22,561 bases of DNA, from contig JBKHJR010000048.1 of the NCBI GenBank assembly GCA_046537975.1, positions 1 to 22,561 on the forward strand, given 5' to 3'. How positions within the stretch are numbered: the stretch's first letter is position 1; each line of letters opens with the position of its first letter. Below the pieces are notes generated by a model, which saw only the letters and a list, made by a program, of their open reading frames with translations, did not search any database and had not been told where the DNA came from. This DNA comes from JAWLDV01 sp046537975 (GTDB taxonomy: Bacteria; Desulfobacterota; Desulfobulbia; Desulfobulbales; SURF-16). This document shows positions 15,833 to 22,561 of this stretch, piece by piece. The translations under genes and the position numbers were made by a program.

Positions 15833-16467
15833 TAGCCGCCTACCTTATTCGGGGGCTTTTGTTTCTGTGGTTTTCCACCTGCCGGCTCAAGCACGAAGGA
15901 TATGAACAATTCCGGAAGCTGGCCGAGTCCGGAGAACCTTTTATTGTCAGTTTCTGGCATTACGGCGTGATTTATATAGTCCACCGGGCCAGGGACCTGC
16001 CTTATACCGCAATGGTAAGCAGCAGCAGGGACGGTGATTTACTGGCCAGGCTCCTGGAGTCCAAGGGATTTGCCACGGTTCGCGGTTCCCGGAACAAGGG
16101 AGGAGTCGGCGCCATCAAGGGACTTCTGCGTCAGGTCAGAAAGGGCAGGGTGGCGGTAGTAGTGGCGGACGGCTCCCAGGGGCCGGCCCGCCAGGCTCAG
16201 GCAGGGGCTGTTCTCCTGGCCAGTCGTACAGGGGTGCCGATTATCCCTCTGGGATGGGCTGCCAACCGTTATAAAACCTTCCGCAGTTGGGACAGGACAG
16301 CACTGCCCCTGCCTTTTTCCACTATAACCATGAAATATGCGGAGCCCTTTTATGTCCCGGCCAAACTGGATGAGAACGGGGTGGAGCATTATCGGCTGGA
16401 TCTGGAAAAGAGGTTGAACAGGCTATATGAAGAAAACTGGCAGGAGTATGGCAGAGAGGGGCATTAG
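15823..16467 (+). CDS. DUF374 lysophospholipid/lipid A acyltransferase-like protein
   Basis: A 214-aa membrane-associated protein of the DUF374 group within the PlsC-like acyltransferases. Typical blocks are SFWHYG (H46), SSSRDGDLLARLLESKGF (66-83), VRGSRNKGG (86-94) and DGSQGPAR (116-123). The classical H-x4-D dyad is not kept, because Tyr stands at the Asp position (Y51); this is common in DUF374. Relatives include lipid A late acyltransferases (LpxJ) of epsilon-proteobacteria, so a role in lipid A or phospholipid acylation is plausible but not proven. A hydrophobic helix near residues 5-18 would anchor it. It overlaps uvrB by 10 bases, with AAAGGAG about 11 bases before its ATG, and is the last gene of the cluster. 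Confidence 0.85.
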   Translation: MDIIAAYLIRGLLFLWFSTCRLKHEGYEQFRKLAESGEPFIVSFWHYGVIYIVHRARDLPYTAMVSSSRDGDLLARLLESKGFATVRGSRNKGGVGAIKGLLRQVRKGRVAVVVADGSQGPARQAQAGAVLLASRTGVPIIPLGWAANRYKTFRSWDRTALPLPFSTITMKYAEPFYVPAKLDENGVEHYRLDLEKRLNRLYEENWQEYGREGH

Positions 16468-16519
16468 AACTGCAGGGTTTCTAACGGGGTGATGGCGCGG
16501 CATTTTGGTGGCGCAATAA

Positions 16520-16589
16520 CGAACAGGGATTAAGGCTTGTGAAGTAAAGGGTTTGCCCCCCTTCTTCACAGAGCAGCAATCCCTGTTCG
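16520..16589. repeat. Large three-part hairpin between convergent genes (possible terminator)
   Basis: Perfect arms CGAACAGGGATT (16520-16531) and AATCCCTGTTCG (16578-16589) enclose TGTGAAG (16538-16544) pairing with CTTCACA (16564-16570), and then AAGGG (16547-16551) pairing with CCCTT (16559-16563). That is 24 base pairs in three nested blocks. It lies between the DUF374 gene (plus) and adk (minus), both reading toward it, so a role in ending transcription from both sides is likely. There is no T tract on either strand, so it is not a standard intrinsic terminator. Confidence 0.7.
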
Positions 16590-16610
16590 GCGTTCGGTAA
16601 TTCTTTTCTT

Positions 16611-17288
16611 CTATGGAAGCTCTTTCATTATGGAGTCGCGGACTTCCTCTATGGAAGGGGTCCCGTCAATGGTTATAACTCTGGGACCGTCAATGTTCTT
16701 GAAGTAGTTGATGGCAGCCACGGTTCCGGTCTTGTCGTCGTAGTAAATGTTGTGTCTTTTGTCGATAGCCTCTTCATCCTGGTCATCGGCTCTGGTGCTT
16801 AATTCCCCGCCGCAAACACGGCATACCAGTTTACCGTCTTTTTCCACCGGCTTGATGGCGTCAAAAGCAATGTGGTTAGGATGATTGTTGTCGTTGGCGC
16901 AGAGGCGGCGACCCATTATTCTCTCTTTGGCTATCTGGCGGTCAAGGGAGATTTCTATAACATAGTCAAGATCCATGCCTTCTTTTTTCAGGGCCTTGTC
17001 AAGGGACTCCGCCTGAACTTTATTGCGGGGAAAGCCGTCAAGGAGCCAGCCTTTTTTGCAGTCATCTTCCTTGAGACGGTCAAGAATCATGGGAATGGTG
17101 ATATCGTCGGGAACAAGGTCGCCGCGGTCAATATACTCTTTGGCCTGTTTTCCCAGTTCAGTTCCGCCCTTGATATTCTGGCGGAAAATTGCCCCGGATT
17201 CGATGTGGGGGATCTGATATTTTTCCTGAATCTTGGCACCCTGGGTGCCTTTACCGCTGCCGTTCGGCCCGAAAATAAGAATGTTCAT
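16611..17288 (-). CDS. adk: Adenylate kinase with metal-binding LID
   Basis: This enzyme interconverts AMP + ATP and two ADP to balance adenylate energy charge. The P-loop is GPNGSGKGT (7-15), and GWLLDGFPRN lies at about 80-89. The LID carries C130, H136, C156 and C159, the same spacing as the Cys129-His135-Cys151-Cys154 site of the Desulfovibrio gigas enzyme, which binds zinc, cobalt or iron. ADDQDE and KRH-IYY blocks follow. The 225-aa length is normal. The ATG at 17288 has a strong AAGGAGAGG at 17293-17301. The gene stands alone between convergent and divergent neighbours and has its own promoter (17322-17349) with an inverted repeat inside the spacer. Confidence 0.95.
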   Translation of the reverse strand: MNILIFGPNGSGKGTQGAKIQEKYQIPHIESGAIFRQNIKGGTELGKQAKEYIDRGDLVPDDITIPMILDRLKEDDCKKGWLLDGFPRNKVQAESLDKALKKEGMDLDYVIEISLDRQIAKERIMGRRLCANDNNHPNHIAFDAIKPVEKDGKLVCRVCGGELSTRADDQDEEAIDKRHNIYYDDKTGTVAAINYFKNIDGPRVITIDGTPSIEEVRDSIMKELP

Positions 17289-17321
17289 AGTTCCTCTCCT
17301 TAAAATATTATTCTTTTCATA

Positions 17322-17349
17322 ACCATAACGTACCCTTAGGTACGGTCAA
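17322..17349 (-). promoter_or_regulatory. adk: Putative sigma-70 promoter of adk
   Basis: On the minus strand TTGACC (17349-17344), 16 bases, and TATGGT (17327-17322) form a plausible promoter. The start near 17315 leaves a short leader of about 27 bases containing the strong ribosome site. The same hexamers, with a 17-base spacer, stand before the cupin gene at 1731-1759. Confidence 0.5.
17329..17344. promoter_or_regulatory. Operator-like inverted repeat inside the adk promoter spacer
   Basis: CGTACC and GGTACG are exact complements separated by 4 bases, filling almost the whole spacer between the -35 and -10. A dimeric regulator bound here would block or remodel RNA polymerase. No regulator gene is adjacent. 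Confidence 0.5.
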
Positions 17350-17438
17350 TGAGCCTTTTAAGAAGAGGACTATATACGATATGGCCCCTTATTTCCATAG
17401 GAAATTTTTTATTATAAGTCTATTCTTTTGCTAAGGTG

Positions 17439-17594
17439 TTACTGTTCCCAGAGCTTTTCAGCTAATTCTTCGGTCTCGAGAGTAGAGCTGTTAAGTTTCA
17501 TAAGTTCTCGGATAAGCTCCATTCTTTCCCTGATATTCAGGCGGAAATAAATGGGGCTCAGCATCAGGATCTTGACAGCAGTTCTTTTATTCAT
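17439..17594 (-). CDS. Small protein of unknown function, 51 aa
   Basis: An intact 51-codon frame from ATG 17594 to TAA 17439. The sequence is basic at the start (MNKRTAVKILMLSPIYFRL), then helical and charged (a run with NIRERMELIRELMKL, then STLETEELAEKLWEQ). It has no full membrane span and no cysteine. A G-rich GGGGGGA ribosome-site-like stretch stands about 7 bases before the ATG, immediately preceded by a 13-base palindrome (17608-17620). The heptad-like Leu/Ile pattern suggests an amphipathic helix pair. I do not recognise a family. It is divergent from the FapA-like gene and co-directional with adk, 150 bases upstream of it. The clean frame and ribosome site argue for a real gene. Confidence 0.6.
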   Translation of the reverse strand: MNKRTAVKILMLSPIYFRLNIRERMELIRELMKLNSSTLETEELAEKLWEQ

Positions 17595-17607
17595 GGTAAA
17601 TCCCCCC

Positions 17608-17620
17608 GCCGTTTAACGGC
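17608..17620. promoter_or_regulatory. Palindrome next to the ribosome site of the 51-aa gene
   Basis: GCCGTTTAACGGC is a perfect 6+6 palindrome around one central base. In the minus-strand mRNA it ends exactly where the G-rich ribosome-site-like stretch begins. It could form a small hairpin controlling translation, or be a protein-binding operator. Confidence 0.5.
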
Positions 17621-17709
17621 AATAGACCATGATATTGATTTACTTGTCTTATCGTCACTTAACTGCTAATAAATAGATTTTATGTTTATGGTTTTTGGCA
17701 GGTTTTTTT

Positions 17710-17739
17710 CCGGATCAGGGAAGCACCCTGAAATTCCGG
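17710..17739. repeat. Hairpin in the FapA-like gene leader
   Basis: CCGGA (17710-17714) pairs with TCCGG (17735-17739), and CAGGG (17716-17720) pairs with CCCTG (17726-17730) around the loop AAGCA. It is a GC-rich island in AT-rich DNA. Seven T precede it on the plus strand, but none follow on either strand, so it is not an intrinsic terminator. Confidence 0.55.
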
Positions 17740-17747
17740 CAAAGGCC

Positions 17748-17776
17748 TTGGATTAACACATATAGTTAATTATATA
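17748..17776 (+). promoter_or_regulatory. Possible promoter of the FapA-like gene
   Basis: TTGGAT (17748-17753), 17 bases, then TATATA (17771-17776); an overlapping perfect TATAAT lies at 17773-17778. The leader would be about 145 bases. Confidence 0.35.
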
Positions 17777-17927
17777 ATACAGAAAGCTGTTTACCGTGTA
17801 TGTATTAATTATAAAATATTTTAACTTTTTCCTGCTCCGTTATAACGATGTTTAATTGAATGGACGGGCAGACCGGATCGTAAAAAAAATATTCAATAAA
17901 AAGGGCTTAGTTTTCGATAGGTAATTT

Positions 17928-19376
17928 ATGAAATATCATCCTCTTACTAAAAAGAAAGCCTCTATCGATGAGGGGAGGTTTGCGCTATCCGTTAGTGAAG
18001 ATCACTTGCAGGCCTTTATCAGTCTGGAGGAAGAAGATTCTTCATTTGAGTTTTTTGACTGGCAGAAGATCTCCAATGAGGTCAAAGAGCAGGGAGTGGT
18101 TTATGGGTTGCTGCCTGATACCGAACAAATCGATGATAATACCTTATTGATTGCCCGGGGAAAACCCCCTGAACCCGGTGTGAATTCCTATTCCCGGGTG
18201 GTTACCAAGAGGGGAACCGGCTATGAGGGTGATGATAACCGGCAAAGCGGTGAAGGCAGGGTAAATCACCGGGAGCTCGGCAATATTGTTAATGTTCGGA
18301 AAGGCCAGCTTCTTTTAAGAAAGATCCCGGCCACCGAAGGAACCCCGGGCCTGGATGTTTTCGGTAATGAGATCAAGGTCAAAAACGGCAAGGATTTTCG
18401 TTTGAAAGCCGGCAAAGGGGTGAATGTCTCCGAGGATGGTTTAGAGGCAAGGGCCGCGGTTCAGGGAGAATTTGTTTTAGAGCGCGACAAACCAGCCGTC
18501 TATGAAGAGTATGAGATTAACGGAGATATAGACCTGAGCACCGGCAATATTTATTTTTCCGGGGTTTTTCTCCGGATAACCGGCCAGGTTATGCCCGGTT
18601 TCAGGGTAGAGTGTCTGGGTAGTATAACAATCGGGCAGGGGATCAATAACGCCACTGTTATCTCGGACAAGTCCATCTCGGCTGTAGGCGGTGTGGTGGG
18701 TGATGATAGCGTTATCAGGGGTGTGGAGAGTATCTCTGTTGATTTCTGTGAAAATATAGGACTGCTGGAGACCAAAGGTGATCTGATAGTGAATGATTTT
18801 ATTGTTCAGGGGCACGTGAAGGCAGACGGTGATATCAAGGCCCTTAAAGGTAAAGGGGGTATTCTCGGCGGGGACTATATAGCAGGCGGCAGTATCTATG
18901 CCCTGGAGCTGGGTTCGGATGGGGAAGTGGTAACCTCGGTTACCGTAGGTCTGAACATGAGTGTTGAGAAACGGAAGACCAAGATAGAACAGGCCAAAAA
19001 GATACTGAGACCGAGGCTTAATGAGTATCTTAAAAGCGTTAATACCCTGACGGAGATGAAAAAAAGCAAGAGCATCTATTTTACTGATGATAATGCCCGG
19101 GCCTTGGCCAGAATGAATAAGATACTGCCGCAGCTGATGGATAAGGACAGCATCCTTAGCCAAAAGGAAAAAGCACTCGAAAAGGATTTGCAAAAGGGGG
19201 CGAAACAGTGTGTCTACGTCTTCGGTACTCTTTTTCCGGGTGTGAAGGTAACTATTGCCAACGCCTCCCGGGTGATTAACAGCATGGAAGAATCAGTTGT
19301 TCTGGAGTACCGGGAGAAGCAGCAGAAGATTAATATCCGGCCCATGAGCGATGAAGAGAAAAAGATGACGGTTTGA
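17928..19376 (+). CDS. FapA-family (DUF342) protein
   Basis: A 482-aa cytosolic protein of the DUF342/FapA family. Landmarks are the GTPGLDVFG block (138-146), the diagnostic GDIDLSTGNIYFSG (199-212), a repetitive beta-helix-like region (about 215-330) ending KGGILGGDYIAGG (309-321), and then a charged coiled coil (about 345-415). FapA in Vibrio helps polar flagellar assembly, and other members link to sporulation or to polysaccharide and c-di-GMP pathways, so the role here is open. No flagellar gene is in the window. The gene is monocistronic, with a 333-base AT-rich leader; its 3' end faces pdxJ with 51 bases between. The ribosome site (TAGGT) is weak. Confidence 0.88.
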   Translation: MKYHPLTKKKASIDEGRFALSVSEDHLQAFISLEEEDSSFEFFDWQKISNEVKEQGVVYGLLPDTEQIDDNTLLIARGKPPEPGVNSYSRVVTKRGTGYEGDDNRQSGEGRVNHRELGNIVNVRKGQLLLRKIPATEGTPGLDVFGNEIKVKNGKDFRLKAGKGVNVSEDGLEARAAVQGEFVLERDKPAVYEEYEINGDIDLSTGNIYFSGVFLRITGQVMPGFRVECLGSITIGQGINNATVISDKSISAVGGVVGDDSVIRGVESISVDFCENIGLLETKGDLIVNDFIVQGHVKADGDIKALKGKGGILGGDYIAGGSIYALELGSDGEVVTSVTVGLNMSVEKRKTKIEQAKKILRPRLNEYLKSVNTLTEMKKSKSIYFTDDNARALARMNKILPQLMDKDSILSQKEKALEKDLQKGAKQCVYVFGTLFPGVKVTIANASRVINSMEESVVLEYREKQQKINIRPMSDEEKKMTV

Positions 19377-19427
19377 ATTACAGCCCGACTGCTTTCTCTG
19401 TCCTGACCTCTAAACCCTGCCCTCCGA

Positions 19428-20141
19428 TTACCGGATCAAGGCAAGCATTTCCCTGACCGCCTGATTAAGGCCGACCAGTATCGCCCGGGCCATAACGGCA
19501 TGTCCTATGCTCAGTTCTTCAATATCGGGGAGGGCAGCTATGCGGGCTGTATTCAGGTAGTTCAGGCCGTGGCCGCCATTGACTCTCAAGCCGGCAGCAC
19601 GCGCTTCCTGCACTGACCGGGCAATGTGCTCGAATTCCCTGTTTTCCTCTTCCTCGTTTACAGCATCACTGTACCTTCCTGTATGGATCTCAACAAAGGT
19701 GGCTCCAATCTCCTTTGAAGCCGCAACCTGTTCCGAGGCGGGATCAATGAAAAGGCTTACCGGAATGCCTGCCTCAGACATCCTGTTAATCACTCCGGCC
19801 AGATGTTTCTGTTGACCGGCCGCATCAAGTCCGCCCTCAGTGGTGAGTTCTTGCCGTTTTTCCGGAACCAGAGTTACCATGTCGGGTTTGAGATCAAGGG
19901 CGATTTTGATGATCTCTTCTGTTGCCCCCATTTCCAGGTTCAGTTTGCTCTTGACCGTATCTCTAAGGATCCTGACATCCCTGTCTTGGATATGACGCCG
20001 GTCCTCTCTGAGATGAACCACTATACCGGCGGCTCCGGCCAGCTCGCATATACCGGCGGCCAGAACCGGATCGGGTTCAGCGATTCCCCGGGCCTGGCGC
20101 AGGGTTGCTATGTGATCAACGTTTATGGCAAGTTTCACCAT
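19428..20141 (-). CDS. pdxJ: Pyridoxine 5'-phosphate synthase
   Basis: PdxJ condenses 1-deoxy-xylulose 5-phosphate with aminoacetone phosphate to pyridoxine 5'-phosphate, in the DXP-dependent vitamin B6 route. The 237-aa length is normal. NVDHIATLRQARG (7-19) is the family signature. Likely active-site residues are H43 (in VVHLREDRRHI), E70 (in LNLEMG) and H191 (in VNGGHGLNYLN). An AAGGAGG ribosome site stands 8 bases before the ATG (20150-20156). It lies 205 bases after ybeY on the same strand and may be read from that operon or from its own promoter; I see no clear promoter in the gap. The frequent partner acpS does not follow, because the convergent FapA-like gene is next. Confidence 0.96.
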   Translation of the reverse strand: MVKLAINVDHIATLRQARGIAEPDPVLAAGICELAGAAGIVVHLREDRRHIQDRDVRILRDTVKSKLNLEMGATEEIIKIALDLKPDMVTLVPEKRQELTTEGGLDAAGQQKHLAGVINRMSEAGIPVSLFIDPASEQVAASKEIGATFVEIHTGRYSDAVNEEEENREFEHIARSVQEARAAGLRVNGGHGLNYLNTARIAALPDIEELSIGHAVMARAILVGLNQAVREMLALIR

Positions 20142-20346
20142 TTTTTATTCCTCCTTGACGATTTTAATACTGTGAGATCTTTAATATTCTGCACCAAGTC
20201 AGCAAGACCGGAAAAGTCCGGCTGAATCGTACCTTGTTCTTCGCGGCCTTATTTTTATCGGGGCAGAAAAACTGGCGCGTATCCCGGGTTATGATCCAGG
20301 ATTGTATAATGGGATCGAGATTGCAGGAAAAAAGGGAAATCTCAGG

Positions 20347-20826
20347 TCACTTTAATGACATCAGGTTGTCCACTTCAAGGTTGATCAATTTATCCTTCTG
20401 TAATTTTTTCAGATGTAATCTTTCCTGAGCCGCCATATCCTCGGCCTCCTTCTCCCCTTTTTCATGGTCGAACCCCAGAAGATGGATAAAGCCGTGTACC
20501 AGGAGTACGGCCAGATAATCACCGGGGTCGATCTCTTGCTGCCCTGCTTCTCTGACCGCGGTTTCCACGGATATGACAATGTCGCCCAGGAGAACGGGCA
20601 TTCCCGGGGACTTCTGCTCAAGCATGGGGAAGGAAAGGACATTCGTGGGCCTGTTCTTTCGCCGGTAAGCGGCGTTAAGTTCAGATATCCGTTTGTCGTC
20701 AACCAGAAGAACGCTCAGTTCGCTGTCAATGTGCCCGGTATATCTGAGGAGGTGGTCGGCGGTTTTCCTGATCCGCTCAATTTCCTTCTCCCCCCTGGTG
20801 GTCTGACTGTCCACCAAGACTGTCAT
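20347..20826 (-). CDS. ybeY: Endoribonuclease YbeY (rRNA maturation factor)
   Basis: A 159-aa metal-dependent endoribonuclease that acts in 16S rRNA 3'-end maturation and ribosome quality control. The zinc motif HGFIHLLGFDH supplies H111, H115 and H121. NRPTNVLSFP (about 58-67) is the other conserved block. The ATG overlaps the phoH stop by 4 bases and has AAAGG about 13 bases upstream. The PhoH-YbeY pairing is conserved widely in bacteria. Confidence 0.96.
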   Translation of the reverse strand: MTVLVDSQTTRGEKEIERIRKTADHLLRYTGHIDSELSVLLVDDKRISELNAAYRRKNRPTNVLSFPMLEQKSPGMPVLLGDIVISVETAVREAGQQEIDPGDYLAVLLVHGFIHLLGFDHEKGEKEAEDMAAQERLHLKKLQKDKLINLEVDNLMSLK

Positions 20827-21812
20827 GAAGCATCGCCTTTACTGGTTTCAGCTTCGTAGGCCTTGATAATTTTTTGAACCAGATGATGTCTGACCACATC
20901 GCCGGAGTCGAAATAGCATGTGTCTATTCCCCTGACGTTCCTTAAAATACGGCTGGCGTGAGTAAGTCCGCAAACCTGGTTAGGGGGCAGATCGGTCTGG
21001 GTGATGTCTCCGGTTATTACAGCCTTGGAGTTAAATCCCAGCCTGGTGAGAAACATCTTCATCTGTTCCGGAGTGGTGTTTTGAGCTTCATCAAGAATGA
21101 CAAAGGCGTTGTTGAGTGTCCTGCCCCTCATAAAGGCCAGAGGGGCTATTTCTATATGCCCGCTTTCCAGAAGGTCGGAGGCCTTTTCCCGCCCCAGCAT
21201 ATCATTCAAGGCATCATGCAGGGGGCGTAAATAAGGGTTTACCTTCTCAGCCATGTCTCCCGGCAGGAACCCAAGTTTTTCCCCGGCTTCAACAGCAGGC
21301 CGGGCCAGAATGATGGATTGCACCTGGTCTCTGCTGAAGGCTGCTATCGCCATGGCCACTCCGAGATAAGTTTTGCCGGTCCCGGCCGGTCCTATACCGA
21401 AAACGATGTCATGTTCCCTGATGGTATCGATATATTTCTTCTGGTTGATGCTCTTGGGCGAAATAACCCGGTTACTGGCGGTAATGTATACCCTGTCCAA
21501 AAATATTTCTTTGAGGTCCGCTTTGGGAGAGCGTTCCATAACCTTCAGGGCGTAGGCTATATCCGCCGGATAAAGCGGATAGCCGGCCTGGATCAGGTTG
21601 TACAGCTGTCTCAGGGTGGCTGCGGCAAGTTCAACGTCGTGTTCGCGGCCGCTTATGGTCAATTCCGTGCCCCTGGACTGAAGGGAGACCCCGGTACTCT
21701 TTTCTATTGCCTGAAGGTTGCGGTTGAGTTCGCCGTAAAGACGGCTTGCTGTTTCGTTGTCAGGAAAGCTGAGTTCCTTTTGGCTGGTTGCTGCTTCTTC
21801 TTGTGTTTTCAA
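20823..21812 (-). CDS. phoH: PhoH-like ATPase (YbeZ type)
   Basis: A 329-aa cytosolic P-loop ATPase of the PhoH/YbeZ group, a probable RNA helicase-like partner of YbeY. Walker A is GPAGTGKT (141-148) and Walker B is VILDEAQN (DEAQ at 241-244). A KH-like N-terminal part precedes the ATPase core (about 120-325). The start is TTG at 21812, overlapping the stop of the upstream DsbA-like gene by 4 bases; the ribosome site is weak (GCGAG). No better start exists nearby, and the N-terminus aligns with the expected family start. It is followed by ybeY with a second 4-base overlap, so dsbA-like, phoH and ybeY form a tight operon. Confidence 0.95.
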   Translation of the reverse strand: MKTQEEAATSQKELSFPDNETASRLYGELNRNLQAIEKSTGVSLQSRGTELTISGREHDVELAAATLRQLYNLIQAGYPLYPADIAYALKVMERSPKADLKEIFLDRVYITASNRVISPKSINQKKYIDTIREHDIVFGIGPAGTGKTYLGVAMAIAAFSRDQVQSIILARPAVEAGEKLGFLPGDMAEKVNPYLRPLHDALNDMLGREKASDLLESGHIEIAPLAFMRGRTLNNAFVILDEAQNTTPEQMKMFLTRLGFNSKAVITGDITQTDLPPNQVCGLTHASRILRNVRGIDTCYFDSGDVVRHHLVQKIIKAYEAETSKGDAS

Positions 21813-22561
21813 TTTTTCTCGCTGTTATTTTTCTGTTCGGTAAGTTCTTCATCGATAATATCCTGTATTGCCTGGAAAGAGCGCTCCTGTACTTTCCTGC
21901 CGTTAACGAAAAGAGTAGGTGTTCCTCTTACTCCGGCATCCTTACCGTCGTTCATATCCTGAGCCACTTTTTCCCGGGTTTCTATGCTATTGTAATCTTT
22001 CTTGAATTTTTCAAGGTCCAGCCCCAGTTCCTTGGCAATCTTTTGGAAGGTGGGTGGTTCCAGGGACTCGCTGGTTTCGAAGAGTTTGTCATGGTAGGCC
22101 CAGAATTTGCCCTGTTTCTGGGCTGCTATAGCGGCTAAGGCGGCGAATTTGGCGTTTTTGTGCATTTTCAGGGGAAAATGCTTGTAAGCCACTTTAACCT
22201 TGTCGGGATTTTCTTCTACGATCTTTTCCAGCAGAGGGTGGAGACGGGAGCAGTAAGGGCACTCAAAGTCGCTGAACAGAACCACGGTGACCGGGGCATC
22301 AGCCGCTCCCAGAAAAGGAGAGCCTTCAGTATCAATTTCAGCATTGAAAGAATATCTGATTTCATTGATCTTGCCGGTTTCCGAGCTGCTTAAAAATATT
22401 TTGTTTTCAATTTTGGCGGCGGAAAGACCGGAAACAGCTATATTTGTCATTTTGGGGTCTATTTTCAGGGTGTCACTTACCTTGCCTTCACTGTCCAGGA
22501 TGTGAACTTTGCCGCGGGTGAGGGCAAAGACATGTTTGCTGTCCACTGAACTGGCCAGGTC
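21809..22561 (-). CDS. DsbA-family thioredoxin-fold protein (5' end cut by window edge)
   Basis: The frame is open to the right edge with no stop, so the N-terminus lies outside; a GTG at 22546 is probably internal. At least 250 residues are visible. Counting from the edge, residues 1 to about 70 look like a strand-rich, propeller-like module (VFALTRGKVHILDSEGK, then IFLSSSETGKINEIRY). A DsbA-like thioredoxin domain follows, with the redox motif ECPYC (C101, C104) and a cis-proline loop GTPTLFVNG. DsbA enzymes oxidise or isomerise disulfides of exported proteins; whether this one is exported cannot be seen here. It overlaps phoH by 4 bases, an unexpected partner for an RNA-processing pair. 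Confidence 0.88.
   Translation of the reverse strand, partial: DLASSVDSKHVFALTRGKVHILDSEGKVSDTLKIDPKMTNIAVSGLSAAKIENKIFLSSSETGKINEIRYSFNAEIDTEGSPFLGAADAPVTVVLFSDFECPYCSRLHPLLEKIVEENPDKVKVAYKHFPLKMHKNAKFAALAAIAAQKQGKFWAYHDKLFETSESLEPPTFQKIAKELGLDLEKFKKDYNSIETREKVAQDMNDGKDAGVRGTPTLFVNGRKVQERSFQAIQDIIDEELTEQKNNSEKN

Larger units (their letters stand above)
17595..17927. other. Long AT-rich divergent leader (51-aa gene / FapA-like gene)
   Basis: No convincing gene is seen in these 333 bases. The stretch holds the palindrome at 17608-17620, a strong hairpin at 17710-17739 and a possible FapA promoter at 17748-17776. The rest is very AT-rich, with TAATACA (17776-17782) and TGTATTA (about 17800-17806) as possible arms. 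I recognise no riboswitch class. Confidence 0.5.

Noticed and set aside
17700..17750. A c-di-GMP (GEMM) riboswitch before the FapA-like gene
   Set aside because: A few short blocks look similar, but the conserved GEMM core and tetraloop-receptor pattern are absent.
17682..17756. A 24-codon plus-strand frame in the FapA-like leader
   Set aside because: There is no ribosome site, and the frame is explained by the GC-rich hairpin it crosses.

Overview
The window reads as chromosomal sequence from a Gram-negative anaerobe, most likely a member of the Desulfobacterota (sulfate-reducer type). This is an inference. It rests on an adenylate kinase whose LID carries the Cys-His-Cys-Cys metal site described for Desulfovibrio gigas, an archaeal-type PEP carboxylase, a DUF4388-HDOD regulator, and an RpoE-like envelope-stress operon. 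No transposase, integrase, phage gene, CRISPR array, rRNA or tRNA was recognised. Almost all genes are housekeeping or envelope genes, and two are cut by the window edges (positions 1 and 22561).

Layout. 1-1627 (minus): a membrane-lipid pair. One protein fuses a CarS-like CDP-lipid synthase domain to a calcineurin-type phosphoesterase, and it overlaps a CDP-alcohol phosphatidyltransferase that runs off the left edge. 1808-4261 (plus): a small cupin protein, then a CPA1 Na+/H+ antiporter with a long cytosolic tail. 4296-6291 (minus): a DUF4388-HDOD signalling protein followed by a rhomboid protease. 6651-8114 (plus): archaeal-type PEP carboxylase. 8134-8883 (minus): a ubiquitin-fold/Mut7-C RNase protein. 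9025-12292 (minus): an ECF sigma, anti-sigma and DegP operon, with a good sigma-E-type promoter upstream and a terminator after degP. 12406-16467 (plus): an unknown 125-aa protein, thiL, uvrB and a DUF374 acyltransferase, tightly packed. 16611-17288 (minus): adk, with an operator-like inverted repeat inside its promoter. 17439-17594 (minus): a 51-aa protein. 17928-19376 (plus): a FapA/DUF342 protein behind a long AT-rich leader. 19428-22561 (minus): a DsbA-like protein, phoH, ybeY and then pdxJ.

How the genes work together. The sigma/anti-sigma/DegP unit is a self-contained response to misfolded envelope proteins and appears to autoregulate. The left-hand lipid genes look like an activation, head-group transfer and dephosphorylation set for a phospholipid or other CDP-linked lipid. 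PhoH and YbeY form the usual RNA-processing pair. The strongest candidates for something new are the CarS-phosphoesterase fusion with its partner transferase, the operator in the adk promoter, and the 51-aa gene with a palindrome just ahead of its ribosome binding site.

All calls come from reading the sequence; no database search was run.
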